Shown here piece by piece: positions 43,577-52,138 of a stretch of 64,000 nt of DNA. Under the pieces are notes generated by a model that was not told the DNA's origin, did no database searches, and saw only the letters and a program-made list of their open reading frames with translations. The stretch is taken from contig NZ_QASN01000021.1 of assembly GCF_003052585.1 (NCBI RefSeq), positions 332,965 through 396,964 on the forward strand. Direction: 5' to 3'. The translations under genes and the position numbers were made by a program. The DNA comes from Pseudomonas mangrovi (GTDB lineage: Bacteria > Pseudomonadota > Gammaproteobacteria > Pseudomonadales > Pseudomonadaceae). The first letter of the stretch is position 1. The number at the start of each line of letters is the position of its first letter.

Positions 43577-46177
43577 TCAGCCGGCCTTTTCGGCCAGCTC
43601 GGGAACGGCGGGGGCGAAGCCGAAATCCAGCGCCAGGCGCAGGACTTCCTCGGCATCGGCGAGCGGCGGACGGCGGCCGATGCTGTAGTCGCGCTGGCGT
43701 CCGGCCATGGCCAGGACCATGGTTTCCGCCAGGCAGCTGTAGGCAGTGCCGGCCGGCAGGTTGTTGAGGTTCTGGCTGCCGAAGCGGTAGTCGGCGTCGG
43801 GCAGGCGGATCAGCCCGCCTTCCACCACCTCGATGTCCGGGCGCTGCTCACCGGTATGGTTGCGGATGTCCGGCGGCTGCGCGCAGTCGCAGATCACCGC
43901 GCCGCCGCGCAGCAGGGCCGGGTCGATGAAGGCGGCGCCGTTGGAGGTGGCCGAGATCACCGCCTCCAGCTCCGGCAGCCATTGCTGCAGATCGGAGGCC
44001 AGTGTCAGCGGCGCCTGGCGGCCTGCGACACTGGCGCGCTGCTGGACCTCGCCGACCAGTGCGGTCAAGCCTGCCTCGTCGTCACCCAGGGCCAGCAGGC
44101 TGGCCGCCCCGCCCTCGCCCAGCAACCCGGCCAGGGCCCGGCCGATGCCATGCGGTTCGCCGCTGTAGAGGCCGAGCAGTGCGTCGCGGTAGATCTCTCC
44201 GGCCACCAGGGTCAGCTCCTGCATTGCCGCGCGGTTGGCGGCGTTGCCCAGCAGCACCAGCTGCTCGCAGATTCGTCCGAGCTTGAGGCTGGCCAGGCGG
44301 CCGACCGAGCCGTAGGCGCCGATCACCCCGGTCAGACGTTTGGCCAATGGTTTGCCCCGCGCCAGGCAGGCGCTGGCCAGGCCTTCGACGCCGATCATCG
44401 CGGTCAGGCTGTTGCCGGTGGTGGTATGGAAGCCCTGGCCGACCACGTCCAGGCCGGCGCTGGAAATCACCGAGGTGTAAGCGCCGAGACCGACGAAGTC
44501 GACCTCCAGCGCTTTCACACTGGTCAGGTAGTTGTGCAGCAGCTTGCGCCGCCGCGACAGGCTCAGACGCATCAGGTCGCGCGGCTGCAGCAGACTGCCG
44601 ACCAGCCAGCCCTCGACATAGTCACCAGCGGCGTTGTGCACCCGGCGCGCGTGATAGGTGACACCGGTGTCCAGGTCCGGCTTGGACCACTCGGAGAATT
44701 CGCCGAGCCAATCCTTCATGAACGCCGCTTCGGCGCTGGAGATGCCCAGCGGCGCGATCACCGCGTCGCCGTTGACGCTGTCCTGGGTGGTCGGGTGCAG
44801 CAGGAAGGCGAAGCGTCCCAGGCAGCGTCCGCCGGCCGGTTCCTGGCGAGGGGTGGAGCGGGCAACCGGACGCAGCGGTGCGGCAAAACCGTGGGCCTGG
44901 AGTACCAGGCGGTGCTGCTGGCCGGACTCGATCAGCTCGGCCGCGCCCCGCAGCCCTTCGAGCAGAAGGTCGATATCGCTGCGGGCAATGGCGAACGACG
45001 GCTGGATGCGCAGCACGTTGCTCTCGCTCAGGGTCGGCAGGCAGTACAGGCCATGGGCGGCCTTGAGATAGCCGCAGACGATCGGCACCAGCGCGCCGAC
45101 CGAGCTGGCCAGCGCCAGGGTGTAGAGGCGCTCGCCCGGCCAGGGGCGGAACTTCAGGCCCTGCATCAGGCCGCAGCCATCGACCCCTTCGAAAACCTCC
45201 GGATAACAGGCGACCAGGCTGTCGAGGCCGTCGCGCAGGTGCCGCCCGAGGCTGTCGATCTGGCTCAGCAGGCGGCCATCCTGGGCGTTCAGCTCGTCGA
45301 GCACGGCCAGGCCGACTGCCGCGGAGAAGCCGTTCACGCCGAAGGTCGAGCTGTGATAACGGTCGAAATCGCGGCTCCAGCAGTGTTCGGCGTACAGGCA
45401 GGCACCAATCGGCACCAGGCCGCCGCCCAGCGCCTTGGCCAGCAGCAGCACGTCCGGCTGCAGATCCTCGCTTTCGCAGGCGAACAGACGGCCGGTGCGG
45501 CCCAGGCCGGTCTGGATCTCGTCGACCACGAACAGGCTGCCGTAGCGCCGGCACAGCTCGCCGGCCGCGCGCAGGTAGCCGTCCGGCGGTGTGATCATGC
45601 CGGCTTCGCCCTGCACCGGCTCGACGAAGAAAGCGGCGAACTTGCGTCCGGCCAGGGCTTCTTCCAGTGCGGCCAGGTCGCCATAGGGCACGTGCTCGCA
45701 ATCGCTGCCCGGCACGCGGAAGGATTCGCGGTAGATCGGCTTGCCGGTGACGCCGACGGCGCCCTGGGTCTTGCCATGAAACCCGGTGTGGGTACCAAGG
45801 ATGCGGTCGCGTCCGGTGGCGGCACGCGCCAGCTTGATCGCCGCCTCAACGGTCTCCGCGCCGCTGGTGGCCAGGGCGGCGCGGCTCAGGTTGCCGGGCG
45901 CCAGTTGCAACAGGCGCGCGGCGAGCTGCTCGGCCAGCGGATTGGTCAGCGGCTGGACGAAACTGGCCGCGCCGGAGTCGAGAAAGCCGCGCGCCGCCTC
46001 GCTGATGCGCGGCGCGCCATAGCCGAAGGGCACCGCGCCGAACTGGGCAACGAAATCGACCAGGGTCTGGCCGCTGGCGGTGGTCAGGCGGGTGCCGCTG
46101 GCCTGGACGATGGATTCATCGAGGCCGACAAAAGCCAGCAGCTCCTGACGGGTGCGATTGAGCAGGGAGGTGGACAT
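43577..46177 (-). CDS. Class III aminotransferase fused to acyl-ACP-reductase-like domain
   Basis: The 866-residue protein is a fusion. Residues 1 to about 425 are a class III PLP aminotransferase (TSGAETVEAAIKLARAATGR, VVDEIQTGLGRTGR with Asp 219, Schiff-base Lys 248 in LLLAKALGGG). Residues about 450-866 resemble cyanobacterial acyl-ACP reductase: FVGLGAYTSVISSAGLDV (561-578), TTTGNSLTAMIGVEGLA (585-601), a Rossmann motif GVIGAYGSVGRLASLKLG (617-634) and ISATSNGAAFIDPALL. Together they could reduce acyl-ACP to a fatty aldehyde and transaminate it to a fatty amine, as proposed for TamH. The gene begins 3 bases after the ACP stop. Confidence 0.88.
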   Translation of the reverse strand: MSTSLLNRTRQELLAFVGLDESIVQASGTRLTTASGQTLVDFVAQFGAVPFGYGAPRISEAARGFLDSGAASFVQPLTNPLAEQLAARLLQLAPGNLSRAALATSGAETVEAAIKLARAATGRDRILGTHTGFHGKTQGAVGVTGKPIYRESFRVPGSDCEHVPYGDLAALEEALAGRKFAAFFVEPVQGEAGMITPPDGYLRAAGELCRRYGSLFVVDEIQTGLGRTGRLFACESEDLQPDVLLLAKALGGGLVPIGACLYAEHCWSRDFDRYHSSTFGVNGFSAAVGLAVLDELNAQDGRLLSQIDSLGRHLRDGLDSLVACYPEVFEGVDGCGLMQGLKFRPWPGERLYTLALASSVGALVPIVCGYLKAAHGLYCLPTLSESNVLRIQPSFAIARSDIDLLLEGLRGAAELIESGQQHRLVLQAHGFAAPLRPVARSTPRQEPAGGRCLGRFAFLLHPTTQDSVNGDAVIAPLGISSAEAAFMKDWLGEFSEWSKPDLDTGVTYHARRVHNAAGDYVEGWLVGSLLQPRDLMRLSLSRRRKLLHNYLTSVKALEVDFVGLGAYTSVISSAGLDVVGQGFHTTTGNSLTAMIGVEGLASACLARGKPLAKRLTGVIGAYGSVGRLASLKLGRICEQLVLLGNAANRAAMQELTLVAGEIYRDALLGLYSGEPHGIGRALAGLLGEGGAASLLALGDDEAGLTALVGEVQQRASVAGRQAPLTLASDLQQWLPELEAVISATSNGAAFIDPALLRGGAVICDCAQPPDIRNHTGEQRPDIEVVEGGLIRLPDADYRFGSQNLNNLPAGTAYSCLAETMVLAMAGRQRDYSIGRRPPLADAEEVLRLALDFGFAPAVPELAEKAG

Positions 46178-46180
46178 GGG

Positions 46181-46426
46181 TCAGCCCGTCTGGAGTTGGG
46201 AGTGCAGGTAGCGGCTGATCTTGCTGACGCTGTCGTGCTCCAGCGCCAGCTCGGGGTCCAGGGACACGCCCAGACGATCCTCGAACTCGGCCGACAGCCC
46301 GACGGCAATCACCGAATCCATACCCAGCTCGTGAAAGGGCTGCTCCAGATCGAGCCCGTGGGGCTCCATGTCGAGCATCGACGCGACCACGTCGGCCACC
46401 AGGGAAATGACTTCGTCGAGGTTCAC
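46181..46426 (-). CDS. Acyl carrier protein of the lipid operon
   Basis: The product is an 81-residue ACP with the phosphopantetheine serine in ELGMDSVIAVGLSAEFE (Ser 38) and helix IV SVSKISRYLHSQL. I chose the GTG at 46426, which has GGAG about 10 bases upstream and gives a normal ACP length. A TTG at 46483 would add 19 unconserved residues. It is the first gene of the operon and the expected acceptor of the acyl chain activated by the FAAL encoded eight genes downstream. Confidence 0.85.
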   Translation of the reverse strand: MNLDEVISLVADVVASMLDMEPHGLDLEQPFHELGMDSVIAVGLSAEFEDRLGVSLDPELALEHDSVSKISRYLHSQLQTG

Positions 46427-46962
46427 CGGATACGTCTCCAGCGTGCTGCAGAGCACGTCAAATCTGTTTGGTTTATCCCTCAATTCAGCGCTGATTCAGC
46501 ATGAATCGTCGTGAATTGCATGAATTGCGGCATGTTTCTTGTACTTGTAATTATTTTGTGCAATTCGGTCTTGTTCCGAGGCAGGCGGCGATGATCGGTG
46601 CCTGAGTACAGCGGTGCAATACGCCGACCGGAGTAGTGGCCATTGCTGGCCAGCCGCCGCGATCGCGGGGCAGGGCCTTCGCGGCGCGGGCTGGCGCCAG
46701 TCATCGGTGGCGGCGCTGAATGCGTGCCGCTGGGCGGGTATCGATTCGCTTTGCGAACGCAGTCGCAAAGCGGATCGATCAGGTTCGCGGGGGCGCTGGT
46801 GTCGGACGGATGCCCGATCAGCGCGTTGGCGGGCGGATGAGCTGGCTCTGTCGCCTGCGTCACCAATCAAGCGGGCGTTCGGGCGCGCATTGCCGGCGGT
46901 CGGCGGCGCGGTCTGACGCTACGCGGTCGTACGACGCCTGGTGCGCGGCGCCTGGGCGCCAC
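46427..46962. other. Regulatory gap upstream of the fatty-amine-type operon
   Basis: This 536-base gap has no convincing gene. Near the operon start are an inverted repeat GATTCA-GCA-TGAATC (46493-46507), tandem GTGAATTGC ATGAATTGC (46511-46528), a hairpin CGTGCT-GCAG-AGCACG (46442-46457) and an AT-rich stretch (about 46530-46570), which together look like a promoter with operators. Further up lies a 16-bp hairpin, arms 46740-46755 and 46764-46779. A GGCGCC-containing hairpin near 46950 may end the ynb-like operon. Confidence 0.5.
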
Positions 46963-47895
46963 TCAGGCCCAGTAGTAGCGCACCACGTGGAAGAAGATCG
47001 GTGCGGCGAAGCACACCGAGTCGAGCCGATCGAGCATGCCGCCGTGACCCTCGATCATGTGGCCCCAGTCCTTCACGCCGCGGTCGCGCTTGATCGCGCT
47101 CATCACCAGGCCGCCGAAGAAGCCCAGCAGGTTGACCAGCAGGGCGATGCCGGCGGCCTGCCAGAAGCTGAACGGGGTGATCCAGAACAGCAGCGCGCCG
47201 ACCCCGGTGGCCAGCGCCACACCGCCAACGAAGCCTTCCACGGTCTTCGACGGCGACAGCCGCGGGGCGATCTTGGTCTTGCCGGCGAGCTTGCCGCAGA
47301 CGTACTGCAGCACGTCGGAGAGCTGCACCACCATCACCAGCCAGGCGATCAGCAGCAGGTTGCGGCCTTCATAGCCGACGATGTCCAGGGTCAGCAGCGC
47401 CGGCACGTGGGAGACGCAGAACACCGCGATCATCAGGCCCCACTGCACCTTGGAGGCGCGTTCGAGGAAGCGCGTGGTGTCGCCGCCCAGCGACGCGAGG
47501 ATCGGCAACAGCAGGAACACGTAGACCGGAATGAAGATCGAGAACATGCCGTACCAGCTGATGCCGATCAGCAGGTACTGCAGCGGCAGGACCAGGTAGA
47601 AAGCCGCGGCCAGCGCCGGGTAGTCGCTGCGCCGGGTCGGCGTCAGGGTGAGGAACTCGCGCAGGGCGTAGAAGGACACCAGGTAGAACAGTACGATCAC
47701 CGCGACGTGGCCGAGCCAGAAAGCCACGCCGAGGATCGCCACCATCACCCACCAGGCGTTGATGCGCGCGATCAGGTTGTCGACCACCAGGTTCTCGGCG
47801 CCGCCGCTGCGGCGCTTTAGGATGAAGCCGATCAGCGAGGCCAGCGCCAGCAGCGCGCCGATGCCGGCAAACAGCAGCAGGGTGTTGTTATCCAT
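46963..47895 (-). CDS. ynbB: CDP-diglyceride synthase homologue (CdsA/YnbB type)
   Basis: The 310-residue integral-membrane protein has about eight hydrophobic helices and the CdsA signature near the C-terminus, SPSKTVEGFVGG followed by AIKRDRGVKDWGHMIEGHGG and MLDRLDSVCFAAP. It would activate phosphatidic acid as CDP-diacylglycerol. A second CdsA apart from the essential one, next to a CDP-alcohol phosphatidyltransferase and hydrolases, is the ynbABCD arrangement of E. coli. It overlaps the acyltransferase stop by one base and is the last gene of the operon. Confidence 0.88.
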   Translation of the reverse strand: MDNNTLLLFAGIGALLALASLIGFILKRRSGGAENLVVDNLIARINAWWVMVAILGVAFWLGHVAVIVLFYLVSFYALREFLTLTPTRRSDYPALAAAFYLVLPLQYLLIGISWYGMFSIFIPVYVFLLLPILASLGGDTTRFLERASKVQWGLMIAVFCVSHVPALLTLDIVGYEGRNLLLIAWLVMVVQLSDVLQYVCGKLAGKTKIAPRLSPSKTVEGFVGGVALATGVGALLFWITPFSFWQAAGIALLVNLLGFFGGLVMSAIKRDRGVKDWGHMIEGHGGMLDRLDSVCFAAPIFFHVVRYYWA

Positions 47896-48578
47896 CAGAC
47901 GTGCTCCGCAGGCTGTTCAGGCGTGGTTGCGACAGGATGTACCGGCGTCTCGACATCCGGCTGGCCGTCCGGCTCCAGCGCCAGCAGTGCCTCGCGGGCG
48001 CGGCCGAGGAAAGTCTCCTTGCTTTCGCTCTCGGCGATTGCCAGCGGCGTGCCGAAGCTCACCGAGCACAGCAGCGGCAGCGGCAGCGCACGCCCCTTGG
48101 GCATCACCCGGTTGAGGTTGGCGATCCACACCGGCACCAGTTCGACATCGGGTCGCGCAAGGCCGAGGCGATAGAGGCCGCCCTTGAACGGCAGCAGGCC
48201 ATCCTCGAGGTTGCGTGTACCTTCCGGGAAGATGATCAGCGAGTCGCCGGTCTCCAGCGCATCGAGCATCGGCTGCAGCGGATTGGCCTCGGGGTCGCTG
48301 CGCTCGCGGTCAATCAGCACGCCGTTGAATACCTTGTTGATGATGTAGCGGCGCAGCGCGCTCTTCTGCCAGTAGTCGGCGCCAGCGACCGGCCGGGTGC
48401 GCGCGCGCAACTCCGGCGGCAGCGAGGCCCAGAGCAGGACGAAGTCGCCGTGGCTGCTGTGGTTGGCGAAGTAGATGCGCTGAGTGGCGACCGGTGCGCA
48501 ACCGAGCCAGAGGCTGCGTGCCCCGGTCAGCATGCGCGCCAGCGAAGTGATGGCGAAGGCAGACAGTTTTTCCAGCAT
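47895..48578 (-). CDS. 1-acyl-glycerol-3-phosphate acyltransferase (PlsC-like)
   Basis: The 227-residue protein has the acyltransferase motifs NHSSHGDF (H-x4-D, about residue 40) and FPEGTRNLEDGLLPFKGG (about 118-135). It would acylate lysophosphatidic acid or a related headgroup lipid at the membrane. The N-terminus is hydrophobic but short. It overlaps CdsA/YnbB by one base and lies 12 bases after the small membrane protein. It is an addition to the E. coli ynb gene set. Confidence 0.87.
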   Translation of the reverse strand: MLEKLSAFAITSLARMLTGARSLWLGCAPVATQRIYFANHSSHGDFVLLWASLPPELRARTRPVAGADYWQKSALRRYIINKVFNGVLIDRERSDPEANPLQPMLDALETGDSLIIFPEGTRNLEDGLLPFKGGLYRLGLARPDVELVPVWIANLNRVMPKGRALPLPLLCSVSFGTPLAIAESESKETFLGRAREALLALEPDGQPDVETPVHPVATTPEQPAEHV

Positions 48579-48590
48579 CGGTGGTTCTCC

Positions 48591-49022
48591 TCAGGTCGGC
48601 AGGGCCGACAGCAGGCTGTAAAGCAGGCCGCCGAGCAGCAGCAGCGTTTGCAGGCCGAGCAGCAGCGCCTGGTTCCTGAGCAGACGCAAGGCGCCCTGGC
48701 AGCGGTCGCCAAGCGCCCTTCCGCCCTTGCCGTCGGCAAGCAGGCCGAGGCTCTGTAGCGCAGCGTCCAGCTCGGCGAGAGTGAGCCGGTCGAGACGCTC
48801 GAACAACTCGGCATCGAAGGCCACCCGCAGGGCCCAGTATTTTTGCACGAGTCCCGCCATTACCAGGCCGAGGCAGATTGCCGCGACCCACAGGTCTTGC
48901 CGCGCACCGAGCAACTGGGCAAGACCTGCCGCGGCGCCGACCAGCAGCAATGCGGTTGAACAGCCATCGAGCAGCCGGCCCTGACGCAGCAGGGCGGCCG
49001 TCACCGCGGCTTCAGGCACCAT
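48591..49022 (-). CDS. Hypothetical membrane protein in the phospholipid operon
   Basis: The 143-residue product has two N-terminal hydrophobic helices (about residues 15-32 and 37-53), a soluble helical section and a C-terminal hydrophobic helix (LLLGLQTLLLLGGLLYSLLS). I do not recognise the family. I chose the ATG at 49022, overlapping the PAP2/phosphatase stop by 11 bases. Its conserved place in the operon suggests an accessory membrane subunit, but that is inference. Confidence 0.6.
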   Translation of the reverse strand: MVPEAAVTAALLRQGRLLDGCSTALLLVGAAAGLAQLLGARQDLWVAAICLGLVMAGLVQKYWALRVAFDAELFERLDRLTLAELDAALQSLGLLADGKGGRALGDRCQGALRLLRNQALLLGLQTLLLLGGLLYSLLSALPT

Positions 49023-50370
49023 GGGCGAGCACCGCCGCTGGTGCTGTCGGCTCCCGGCCAATGCCGCTCAGGGCATCACGCTGGGCCGCGCCTATGACCA
49101 TCTGCGGACGCGCCTGACGCACCCGTGCGACGGCCTCCTCCAGATCCCGCGCCCGCCCGGTATGCAGCAGCCAGGCGATCACCGCGGTGGCGCTGCGCGA
49201 ATAGCCCAGCGCGCAGCAGACCAGCGTCGGGCCCAGTCGGCGCAACGCCTCGATGGCCTTTGCGGCCTGCAGGCAGGTCTGTGCATCCGGCGCGGTCAGA
49301 TCCAGCACCGGCAGGCTGCGGTAGATTCGCCCGGCTGGTGCGGCGGACAGCTCGGCGCTCATGTCGACGACGCCGGTGAACGGGCTCTGCGCCAGCTCAC
49401 GGCTCGACGGCAGTCTTCCCAGCCATACGCCATCACACACCTCCACCGCATGCGGCTTGCCGCGGGTCCACAGACGCGAATTGATCCAGGCCGCGCCCAG
49501 ATAAGGCGCCAGCAGCCAGCGGCTGGCAGGGCTCAGACGGCCATCGGCGCCCTTCTGGAAACCCTGGGCGCCGAACAGCGCGTAGTTGAGTGCCACCAGC
49601 AACAGCGCCACGCCCGGCCACAGCAGCCAGAGCCAGGTGCCGCCCAGGGTAAACGCCGGCACTGCGCAAAGCACCGCACCAAGCAGGTAACGGCTGGCCA
49701 GGCTCCAGCGCCGCGGCTGGCGGGCGATGTCCGGATGGGTCAGCGAGCTGGGTCTGTCGCTCGGCCAGAGCCAGACGCACAGCCAGCCGAGCAGCGCACC
49801 GGTCGGCAGGTCGATGAAGTGGTGTTGCCAGGTGGTCAGCACCGACACGCCGATCAGCGCGAACCAGCCGTGCAGTAGCCAGCGCCAGAGCCCTCGGACG
49901 TGATTGGCGAAGCACACCCAGAGGATCACCAGCAGCGCGATATGCAGTGACGGTGCCTGATTGAAGGGTTTGTCGAAGGCGCCGAGCACGTCGAACATCA
50001 GACCGAAGACGCCGTCCATTTCCGGACGCTGGAAGGTGAAGCGCAGCGGGAACAACAGGAAGCAGCTGACCGCGACTATCTGTGCGGTGAACAGCCGCCG
50101 CGCATGGGCATCCAGCTCGGCGCGGCTGGCGCAGATCAGCAACGAGATGCCGTAGAGCAGGTCGATCGACCAGTAGGGCACGATGCTCCAGGCCCAGAAC
50201 GGCATCTGCGCCTCCCAGCCGAAGACCAGGCTGCCAACGTCGCTGCGCTGTGCGGTGACCCAGGTCGCCAGCCCGTAACTGGCGAAGAAGAACGGGCCGA
50301 GCAGCAGCAGCCAGAACAGGCCGCGCTTCCATAGCCCGGCCTGGCGTTGCGCGGGAATCGAGCCGGGCAT
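49012..50370 (-). CDS. ynbD: PAP2-type phosphatase fused to dual-specificity phosphatase (YnbD-like)
   Basis: The 452-residue protein joins a multi-helix PAP2-type domain (about residues 15-215; FNQAPSLHIALL and HHFIDLPTGALLG hold the expected histidines) to a cytoplasmic dual-specificity phosphatase domain (about 305-440) with LVCCALGYSRSATAVIAWLL, a C-x5-R loop. The residue before the catalytic Cys is Cys instead of the usual His. The pairing suggests two dephosphorylations of a lipid phosphate such as a phosphatidyl-polyol phosphate. The start (ATG 50370) overlaps the upstream stop by one base. Confidence 0.88.
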   Translation of the reverse strand: MPGSIPAQRQAGLWKRGLFWLLLLGPFFFASYGLATWVTAQRSDVGSLVFGWEAQMPFWAWSIVPYWSIDLLYGISLLICASRAELDAHARRLFTAQIVAVSCFLLFPLRFTFQRPEMDGVFGLMFDVLGAFDKPFNQAPSLHIALLVILWVCFANHVRGLWRWLLHGWFALIGVSVLTTWQHHFIDLPTGALLGWLCVWLWPSDRPSSLTHPDIARQPRRWSLASRYLLGAVLCAVPAFTLGGTWLWLLWPGVALLLVALNYALFGAQGFQKGADGRLSPASRWLLAPYLGAAWINSRLWTRGKPHAVEVCDGVWLGRLPSSRELAQSPFTGVVDMSAELSAAPAGRIYRSLPVLDLTAPDAQTCLQAAKAIEALRRLGPTLVCCALGYSRSATAVIAWLLHTGRARDLEEAVARVRQARPQMVIGAAQRDALSGIGREPTAPAAVLAHGA

Positions 50371-52127
50371 CAGCGCACCTTCTGCGCCAGACCGACGCTG
50401 AAGATTCCCCATTCGTCGACACGCAGGTCGATACGCTTGAAGCCTGCGGCCTCGACCAGCTGATCCATCTCCAGCTGGCTGCGCCGGCGCATGACCCAGG
50501 GCTGGCCGTCACGGTGGCTGGACAGCGCGCGGGCGATGAACTCCAGCTGCGGATGCCAGGGCTGGCCGGTGTAGACCAGAAAGCCGCCGGGCTCGACCGC
50601 CTCGCCCAGACCGGCCAGCGAACCGCCGACCATGCCGTTGTCGCCGAACAGCTCGTAGAGCCCGGAGACCACCGCCAGGCTCGGCTTGGGATCAAGCGCG
50701 GCGAGGTCGGCACGGTCGAAGGCGTCACCCTTGACGAAGCGGGCGATCTCGCCAAGGCCCTTGGCTTCGATCAGTGCCTGGCCGTCACGCACGTTGATGT
50801 CGCTGTAGTCGCGCAGCAGGATCGACTCAGGCGTCAGCTCCACGCCTTCCAGCGCTTCGAGGATGTAGCGGCCGTGGCCGGCGGCGATATCGACGATGCG
50901 CACCTCACAGCCATCCTCGCGCAGCCGGTGCATGGCCAGGCGCAGCAGCTCCTCGACGTGCAGCTTGCGCTGGCGAATGCCGCGCCAACCGATCGCATTC
51001 AGGTAGTTGCGGTCGATCATCCGGCCCAGGCCGCTCTTGCCGGCAGGCTGGTTGCGGTAGACGTAGTCGAGGGTGCTGCCGGAGTCGAAGCCGGTATCGA
51101 AGCCCAGCTTCACGCCATCGGAGAGCCCCGAACCGAGCTTCAGCCCGGCGCGGGTGGCACGCCAGTAGAGATCGCTCGGCGAATTGCGCGGCAGCGGCGC
51201 GGCCAGGCATTCGGACTCGGCGCAGCTGTGCCCCACCTGGTCCGCGTCAAGCAGGCTCGGCAGTGCCAGCGGCTCGGCGAAGTTGTGCTCGATGAAGCGC
51301 CGTGCGCGGCTCACCGCCAGGTGGCGATCACGCTCGCCGAGGGTGTCATGGAAGAAGCCGGGGAGGATGTGCTTCTCCTTGCGCGCGCTGCCCAGGCGCT
51401 CGAAGAACTGCTCCTGCGGCTTGCGGCTGACGACGAAGTCGCTGCCGGAGATCAGCAGCTGGGTCGGCACCTGGATCGCCTGGGCATCGGCGACCACGCG
51501 ATCCGCCGCTTCGTAGAGGCCGAGCAGCATGTTCACCGAGATCGCCTTGGCGATCAGCGGGTCGCTGTCGTAGCTGGCGATGCGCGCAGGGTCATGGGTA
51601 AGGAAGCGCGCCTTGACGTAGCTGTCGACGAAGAAGTTGCCGCGCCAGGCACGCATCGCGGCAAGACCCGGCCGCGCGAAGGGTACGTAGAGCTTGACCT
51701 TGAACGCCGGCGAGGCGAGCACCAGGGCGCGGATGCGCGGCGCGTAGTCGTGCACCCAGGTGCTGACGATGACCGCGCCGACACTCTGCGCCAGCACCGC
51801 CAGATCTTCCTGGGCGATGCCGTGCTGGCTGCCGATATGCTCGATGAAGGTCTGCACGTCACGCACGCTGGTGGCGAAGCTCGGGCTGTCGCCACGTGCG
51901 CCGGGCGATTCGCCATGGCCGCGGGCGTCCCAGGCGAAGAAGTCGTAGTCCGGCAGGTCCAGCTCGTCTACCAGATGCGCCATGCGCCCGGAATGTTCGT
52001 GGCCACGGTGGAACATCACCACCGCCTTGCGTGCCCCCGTCGCGTCGGCCTGCGTGGCCGGCCAGTGACGGTAGAACAGCTCGACGCCGTCATGGGTGGT
52101 AAAGGTGCTCTGTTGGCAATCTCTCAT
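50370..52127 (-). CDS. ynbC: Bifunctional alpha/beta hydrolase and SAM-dependent methyltransferase (YnbC-like)
   Basis: The 585-residue protein has an N-terminal lysophospholipase-type hydrolase domain (about residues 1-290; nucleophile in LAVLAQSVGAVIVST, a final His in HDTLGERDRHLAV) and a C-terminal class I methyltransferase domain (about 380-580; VRIVDIAAGHGRYILEALEG). The family occurs beside PAP2/DSP and CDP-alcohol genes. A lipid may be deacylated and methylated by the two halves, but the substrate is unknown. ATG 52127 is 11 bases after the CDP-alcohol gene. Confidence 0.88.
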   Translation of the reverse strand: MRDCQQSTFTTHDGVELFYRHWPATQADATGARKAVVMFHRGHEHSGRMAHLVDELDLPDYDFFAWDARGHGESPGARGDSPSFATSVRDVQTFIEHIGSQHGIAQEDLAVLAQSVGAVIVSTWVHDYAPRIRALVLASPAFKVKLYVPFARPGLAAMRAWRGNFFVDSYVKARFLTHDPARIASYDSDPLIAKAISVNMLLGLYEAADRVVADAQAIQVPTQLLISGSDFVVSRKPQEQFFERLGSARKEKHILPGFFHDTLGERDRHLAVSRARRFIEHNFAEPLALPSLLDADQVGHSCAESECLAAPLPRNSPSDLYWRATRAGLKLGSGLSDGVKLGFDTGFDSGSTLDYVYRNQPAGKSGLGRMIDRNYLNAIGWRGIRQRKLHVEELLRLAMHRLREDGCEVRIVDIAAGHGRYILEALEGVELTPESILLRDYSDINVRDGQALIEAKGLGEIARFVKGDAFDRADLAALDPKPSLAVVSGLYELFGDNGMVGGSLAGLGEAVEPGGFLVYTGQPWHPQLEFIARALSSHRDGQPWVMRRRSQLEMDQLVEAAGFKRIDLRVDEWGIFSVGLAQKVR

Positions 52128-52138
52128 CGTCGATTTCC

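Noticed and set aside
43079..46504. An open frame of 1141 codons on the plus strand
   Set aside because: It is antisense to the acyl-CoA dehydrogenase and aminotransferase-reductase genes, whose protein motifs are clear. Its translation is low-complexity and lacks recognisable motifs. High GC keeps the opposite frame open.
46480..46866. Two overlapping minus-strand frames (128 and 124 codons) upstream of the ACP gene
   Set aside because: Arginine/proline/serine-rich translations without motifs, no ribosome-binding site, and they cover the hairpin and operator-like repeats. The region is better read as regulatory.
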